Source: Thiodiazotropha sp040506195 (GTDB lineage Bacteria; Pseudomonadota; Gammaproteobacteria; Chromatiales; Chromatiaceae). From it: 64,000 bases of DNA. The DNA is taken from contig JBEVXH010000004.1 in the NCBI GenBank assembly GCA_040506195.1, positions 463,482 to 527,481 on the forward strand, given 5' to 3'. This document shows, in pieces, positions 60,234 through 64,000 of the stretch; the first letter of the stretch is position 1, and each line of letters starts with the position of its first letter. Under the pieces are notes generated by a model that saw only the letters and a list, made by a program, of their open reading frames with translations, made no database searches and was not told where the DNA came from. The translations under genes were made by a program, and so were the position numbers.

Positions 60234-61730
60234 ATGACCCCCCAACAGTTCGCCGCCCTGGCGCAACAGGGCTATAACCGCATTCCCGTCGTCTGCGAGG
60301 TCCTGGCGGACCTCGATACCCCACTAAGCGTCTATATGAAGCTGGCCCATGGCCCCCACTCGTATCTCTTTGAATCGGTGCATGGCGGGGAGAAGTGGGG
60401 GCGCTATTCCATCATCGGCCTGCCATGCCGTACCCATGTCAGGATTGACGGCCTGCAGATCGAGGTGGTGAGTGACGGCGAAGTGATTGAATCCCACCAG
60501 GTGGATGATCCATTGGCCTGGATCGAGTCCTTCCAACAACGCTTCAAGGCTGCCGAGCTGGAGGATTTGCCTCGTTTCAATGGCGGTTTGGTGGGCTATT
60601 TCGGATATGACATCATTCGCTACATAGAACCCAAACTGGCCGATTGCCCCAATCCCGATCAACTCGGGACGCCCGATATTCTGTTGATGGTTTCGGACGA
60701 AGTGGTGGTGTTCGACAACCTGTCGGGGCGGATGTTCGTCATTGTGCATGTGGATCCCACCCAGGGAGGCACTCTGGCGTCGGCCGAATCGAGGATCCGC
60801 GAGTTGGTATACGCCATGAGGCAGCCCGTACCCAGGGAGAGTTGCGGTCCTGAAAGAATGGTCAATGAGTCCGATTTCGTCTCCGGATTTACCGAGCAGG
60901 GCTACAAACAGGCGGTGGAACGGATCAAGGAGTATATCCTCGAGGGTGACTGTATGCAGGTGGTCGTCTCGCAGCGTCTTTCCATCCCGTTTCAGGCGCC
61001 GCCCATCGATCTCTACCGGGCCTTGCGCGGACTCAATCCCTCACCCTACATGTACTACCTCAATCTTGACGGTTTTCATATCGTCGGCTCCTCGCCGGAG
61101 ATCCTCACCCGTCTCGAGGATGGGGTGGTAACGGTACGCCCCATCGCGGGTACCCGCCGGCGGGGACATACGGAAGAGGAGGACAAGGCTCTGGAAGCTG
61201 AGCTGCTGGCGGATCCCAAGGAGCTGGCTGAACACCTGATGCTGATCGATCTCGGGCGTAACGACACCGGTCGCGTGGCGAAGATCGGAAGCGTGGAGCT
61301 GACCGACAAGATGATCGTCGAGCGCTATTCCCATGTCATGCATATCGTCTCCAACGTCATCGGAGAGTTGCGTGACGGCATGAGCGCCATCGATGTCCTG
61401 CGGGCCACCTTTCCCGCCGGCACCGTGAGCGGGGCGCCGAAGATCCGCGCCATGGAGATCATCGATGAGCTGGAACCGGTAAAGCGGGGTATCTACTCCG
61501 GCGCGGTCGGATATCTCTCGTGGAACGGCAACATGGATACCGCCATCGCCATCAGGACTGCGGTAATCAAGAACGAGACCCTGCACATCCAGGCCGGCGC
61601 GGGGGTGGTTGCCGACTCCATCCCCGAACTGGAGTGGAAGGAGACCATGAACAAGGGGCGGGCGGTGTTCCGTGCGGTGGCCCTGGCAGAGGCCGGGCTG
61701 GATCGGCATGCCTGTGACGAGGAGGTGTAA
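60234..61730 (+). CDS. trpE: Anthranilate synthase component I
   Basis: A 498-residue enzyme that turns chorismate into anthranilate, first step of tryptophan synthesis. The feedback site signature is visible early (LIKLAHG-type stretch VYMKLAHGPHSYLFESV), then the chorismate-binding core: GDCMQVVVSQR, NPSPYMYYLNLD, RPIAGTRRRG, DLGRNDTGRVAKIG, GTVSGAPKIRAMEII. The ATG at 60234 has a GGAGAGG site; a GTG at 60222 is an alternative. trpG follows after 2 bases. Probably under the control of the leader peptide upstream. Confidence 0.95.
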   Translation: MTPQQFAALAQQGYNRIPVVCEVLADLDTPLSVYMKLAHGPHSYLFESVHGGEKWGRYSIIGLPCRTHVRIDGLQIEVVSDGEVIESHQVDDPLAWIESFQQRFKAAELEDLPRFNGGLVGYFGYDIIRYIEPKLADCPNPDQLGTPDILLMVSDEVVVFDNLSGRMFVIVHVDPTQGGTLASAESRIRELVYAMRQPVPRESCGPERMVNESDFVSGFTEQGYKQAVERIKEYILEGDCMQVVVSQRLSIPFQAPPIDLYRALRGLNPSPYMYYLNLDGFHIVGSSPEILTRLEDGVVTVRPIAGTRRRGHTEEEDKALEAELLADPKELAEHLMLIDLGRNDTGRVAKIGSVELTDKMIVERYSHVMHIVSNVIGELRDGMSAIDVLRATFPAGTVSGAPKIRAMEIIDELEPVKRGIYSGAVGYLSWNGNMDTAIAIRTAVIKNETLHIQAGAGVVADSIPELEWKETMNKGRAVFRAVALAEAGLDRHACDEEV

Positions 61731-61732
61731 TC

Positions 61733-62311
61733 ATGTTGTTGATGATCGATAATTACGACTCCTTCACCTATAACCTGGTGCAGTATCTGGGTGAACTCGG
61801 TGTCGAGGTCAAGGTAGTGCGCAACGATGAGATTACAGTAGGGGAGATCGATGCCATCGCTCCCGACCATATCGTCATCTCTCCCGGGCCCTGTACGCCC
61901 AACGAGGCCGGCATCTCCGTGGAGACCATCCGTGCTTATGCCGGACGCATACCGATCCTGGGCGTTTGTCTTGGCCACCAATCCATCGGCCAGGCCTTCG
62001 GCGGCAAGATCGTGCACGCGCGGAAGGTGATGCACGGCAAGACATCCCCCATTCTGCATACCGGGGCAGGCGTCTTCAGCGGACTGGAAAATCCCTTCGA
62101 AGCGACGCGCTACCACTCCCTGGTGATCGAGAAAGAGAGCCTGCCCGCATGCCTGGAGATAACGGCCTGGACAGAGAATGAGGGTGAGATGGATGAGATC
62201 ATGGGTGTACGGCACAAGGAACTGGCAATCCAGGGAGTGCAGTTCCACCCCGAATCGATCCTCACCCGTTATGGGCATGACCTGCTACGCAACTTCGTCG
62301 AGGGACGTTAG
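61733..62311 (+). CDS. trpG: Anthranilate synthase component II (glutamine amidotransferase)
   Basis: A 192-residue class I glutamine amidotransferase feeding ammonia to TrpE. Catalytic Cys in ILGVCLGHQSIGQAFGG, oxyanion motif ISPGPCTPNEAG, His and Glu of the triad in GVQFHPESILTRYG. It may double as PabA. Translationally coupled to trpE. trpD and trpC are not next, as the HD-GYP gene on the other strand follows. Confidence 0.95.
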   Translation: MLLMIDNYDSFTYNLVQYLGELGVEVKVVRNDEITVGEIDAIAPDHIVISPGPCTPNEAGISVETIRAYAGRIPILGVCLGHQSIGQAFGGKIVHARKVMHGKTSPILHTGAGVFSGLENPFEATRYHSLVIEKESLPACLEITAWTENEGEMDEIMGVRHKELAIQGVQFHPESILTRYGHDLLRNFVEGR

Positions 62312-62320
62312 GTTATTAAA

Positions 62321-62395
62321 GTCCGCAAATGAACGTCAAAAGTCGTAAATGATGCTCTGGGTGTGGTATGCGGCTCGCCGACCCGACAACAAATC
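62321..62395 (+). repeat. Dispersed intergenic element, copy D (one end)
   Basis: Starts GTCCGCAAATGAACGTCAAA ten bases after the trpG stop, with the inner core GGTGTGGTATGCGGCTCGCCGACCC. The right-hand end cannot be found. Right border approximate. Confidence 0.65.
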
Positions 62396-62469
62396 CCAAG
62401 GGCGTTTCCTTCTGGGCGCATCCCTTTAAGGCAATACTCCTTCTTTATCCGCCATCCGATGCAGTTAGA

Positions 62470-63684
62470 TCATTGCATGAACACTTCAGGCCGTATGCCG
62501 TAACTCTCAGCGGATTCCAGGCGCAGTATGCGGTCCTTTTCCCCCTCCGGCTGGTTTGCCAGATCGAGTAGCCGGGGTGTGATAAAGCGGCGCTTGCGTA
62601 GGTCGTAAACCATGTTGACCAGGGGCTCCAATAGGCCTTCCTCGGGCGACTGGATCACGATAGCCAGGCGCTCGCTTTCCAGCGCCACCACTGAACCCAC
62701 CGGATAGATGCCGACGCATTGAATGAAATACTGCACCAGCTTAGGATCGAAATGGGAGCCGCTCCACTCCATCATGCGCTTCAGCACCACGCTTGGCAAT
62801 TGTCCCTTATGGTAGACGCGATCGCTCGTAATGGCGTCGTAGACATCCACCACGGCCGCCATTTTGCCGTACAAACCGATCTCATCACCATGCAGTTTGC
62901 ATGGATAGCCGCTGCCGTCGATGCGTTCATGGTGCTGCGTCACAACTTCCAGCGCAGTGGCGGATATCGTTTCCACGCCGTCAACCAGACCGTGACCACG
63001 ATTCACATGTTCACGTATGACTGCGAACTCTTCATCGTTCAGACGCCCCGGTTTATTCAGAATCTTATCGGGAATACGCATTTTACCGATATCATGCAGT
63101 AATCCGCCGATTCCCAAATCCCGAATAATCGACTCTTCCAACCCAAGTTGTTTCGCAAATGCGATCAGCAATACGGATACGCTGACCGAGTGCTCAAATG
63201 TGTACTTGTCCATCTGGCGGATGCGGGTCAATCCCAGCAAGGCGTCTTCGTTGCGGAACACCGACCCCATCATATGCTCCACTACCGGCGACACGCGTTC
63301 AGCATCGATTCTTTTGCCAAGCTTGATGTCTGCCATGATCCCCGTGATCACACGTTCGGCCTCTTGCTTGACCGCACCAGCCCGCTGCCGTTCCTCCACT
63401 ACCGAGACACGTTTCTGCCGGTCTTTTGGACATTTAACCTCTTTGTCTATCGGCTCTTCCGGTTGTGGATCCGAGGCCTGAGCTTCATTCCGCACATCGA
63501 CATCGAGGCCCTTGTCCGTATCGATTGAAATTTGACTGAGATTTATGCCACGCAGTTTGTGCACATCATTCATATCCTTGATGAGGAAGCTATTTCTTGT
63601 AAATGGGTGATCCAGCCAAGAGCAATCCAATTTATGGACATACATGCCTGGCCTGATTTGTCGCGTGGTAATTTGTTTAATCAT
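62470..63684 (-). CDS. HD-GYP cyclic di-GMP phosphodiesterase with DUF3391
   Basis: A 404-residue protein. N-terminal DUF3391 domain (IRPGMYVHKLDCSWLDHPF), charged linker, then an HD-GYP domain with LLHDIGKMRIPDKIL and HHERIDGSGYP, intact metal ligands included. Such proteins hydrolyse c-di-GMP to GMP or pGpG and promote motility. ATG 63684 (MIKQITTRQIRP) matches the family N-terminus better than the ATG 63741 of the longer frame. Divergent from the chemoreceptor gene. Confidence 0.9.
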   Translation of the reverse strand: MIKQITTRQIRPGMYVHKLDCSWLDHPFTRNSFLIKDMNDVHKLRGINLSQISIDTDKGLDVDVRNEAQASDPQPEEPIDKEVKCPKDRQKRVSVVEERQRAGAVKQEAERVITGIMADIKLGKRIDAERVSPVVEHMMGSVFRNEDALLGLTRIRQMDKYTFEHSVSVSVLLIAFAKQLGLEESIIRDLGIGGLLHDIGKMRIPDKILNKPGRLNDEEFAVIREHVNRGHGLVDGVETISATALEVVTQHHERIDGSGYPCKLHGDEIGLYGKMAAVVDVYDAITSDRVYHKGQLPSVVLKRMMEWSGSHFDPKLVQYFIQCVGIYPVGSVVALESERLAIVIQSPEEGLLEPLVNMVYDLRKRRFITPRLLDLANQPEGEKDRILRLESAESYGIRPEVFMQ

Positions 63685-63855
63685 TAAACCGGACTTCGGG
63701 TACATAAACGGTGGTATCGGTGTACTGGATGTTGTCGGCATATTTTAATTTTGCTTGAGTTTATTTGAATGGGCCTGTTAACACTATTCGCGCATGACCG
63801 GATTGTTACGGATCGGGAAAAAGTGACTATTTACCCGCGATGCGCCGGAAAGCCC

Positions 63856-63882
63856 TTCAGTTAAAGTCTATCCTGCCGATAT
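63856..63882 (+). promoter_or_regulatory. Sigma-28 (FliA)-type promoter of the chemoreceptor gene
   Basis: TTCAGTT, a 12-base spacer, then GCCGATAT. This fits the FliA pattern seen in pseudomonads (TCAAGTT-N12-GCCGATA) with one base missing in the -35 box. It is 40 bases upstream of a chemoreceptor start, the usual kind of target for this sigma factor. Confidence 0.55.
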
Positions 63883-63922
63883 ATGCCGTAATTTAATTTG
63901 TCTTTAAAAGGCACCTACCGCG

Positions 63923-64000
63923 ATGAAAATCAATCTACCGATCAAGGACCGGGAATCCTCGGTAGCATCGGACGCTGAACTCATATCGACCACCGATCTG
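63923..64000 (+). CDS. Aer/MCP-type PAS-containing chemoreceptor, N-terminus (cut by window edge)
   Basis: Only the first 26 codons are in the window: MKINLPIKDRESSVASDAEL then ISTTDL. The opening M-x-x-N-L-P and the S-T-T-D-L stretch are typical of PAS-first (Aer-like) methyl-accepting chemotaxis proteins. These are energy or redox sensors signalling to CheA. The promoter type agrees with this. Short evidence, so moderate confidence. Confidence 0.6.
   Translation, partial: MKINLPIKDRESSVASDAELISTTDL

Overview
The window reads as chromosome of a chemolithotrophic, sulfur-oxidising gammaproteobacterium. It carries aprB-aprA (APS reductase run oxidatively) and a qmoA-qmoB-hdrB-hdrC electron-transfer module, the Qmo variant in which the membrane subunit QmoC is replaced by soluble HdrB and HdrC-like proteins. 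Around these are ordinary gammaproteobacterial housekeeping blocks (fmt-rsmB-DUF4390-ntrYX-trkAH, rpe-gph-trpEG) and a cbbQ/cbbO-type activase pair that suggests Calvin-cycle autotrophy. The gene set resembles Chromatiales or Sedimenticola/Thiodiazotropha-type thiotrophs; this placement is inference from gene content.

Layout. 1-9.3 kb: end of fmt, rsmB, a DUF4390 protein, an NtrY/NtrX-like two-component pair and trkA-trkH, all on +. 9.4-12.4 kb: a tightly overlapping minus-strand operon (YqaA membrane protein, RlmK-like methyltransferase, DUF423, an unknown helical protein, a thioredoxin/HEAT fusion). 12.4-15.5 kb: long leader, aprB, aprA, terminator. 15.6-20.1 kb: YkgJ cysteine-cluster protein, PhhB, a membrane-bound receiver protein, a Ycf46-like AAA+ ATPase.

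20.2-29.3 kb: an AT-rich accessory island with decayed parDE toxin-antitoxin genes (their palindromic operator still visible), a sulfotransferase-like gene, a broken REP-associated transposase, a 7-bp tandem repeat, a LuxR-type regulator, a nitrilase-fold hydrolase, and a four-gene operon (duplicated NTF2-like secreted protein, SDR dehydrogenase, small exported cytochrome c, exported FAD oxidase of the berberine-bridge type). The operon looks like a periplasmic flavin-to-cytochrome oxidation system and is the best candidate here for an undescribed function. The island ends at a truncated second copy of the hdrB 3' end.

29.5-35.9 kb: DHH phosphoesterase, then hdrB-hdrC-qmoB-qmoA on the minus strand, so the apr and qmo loci are separated and in opposite orientation. 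36.2-46.6 kb: a receiver-PAS-GGDEF-EAL protein, CbbQ/CbbO-like proteins, MlaC-like protein, retropepsin-like protease, an HU protein with a histone-H1-like tail, chalcone-isomerase-like protein, gamma-glutamyltransferase. 46.8-51.7 kb: one 1624-residue protein joining two cyclic-nucleotide domains, a rhodanese-like domain without its cysteine, and about 1200 residues of coiled coil. 51.7-58.2 kb: PfkB kinase, Rieske protein, small conserved proteins, aldo-keto reductase, CbiM-like membrane protein, DjlA-like co-chaperone, DUF350, lytic transglycosylase, DUF3530 hydrolase. 58.5-64 kb: rpe, gph, trpE and trpG preceded by a probable trp leader peptide, an HD-GYP phosphodiesterase, and the start of a chemotaxis receptor behind a sigma-28-like promoter.

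A dispersed inverted-repeat family (ends GTCCGCAAAT...ATTTGCGGAC) sits between genes at four or five places. No tRNA, rRNA or CRISPR array was seen.
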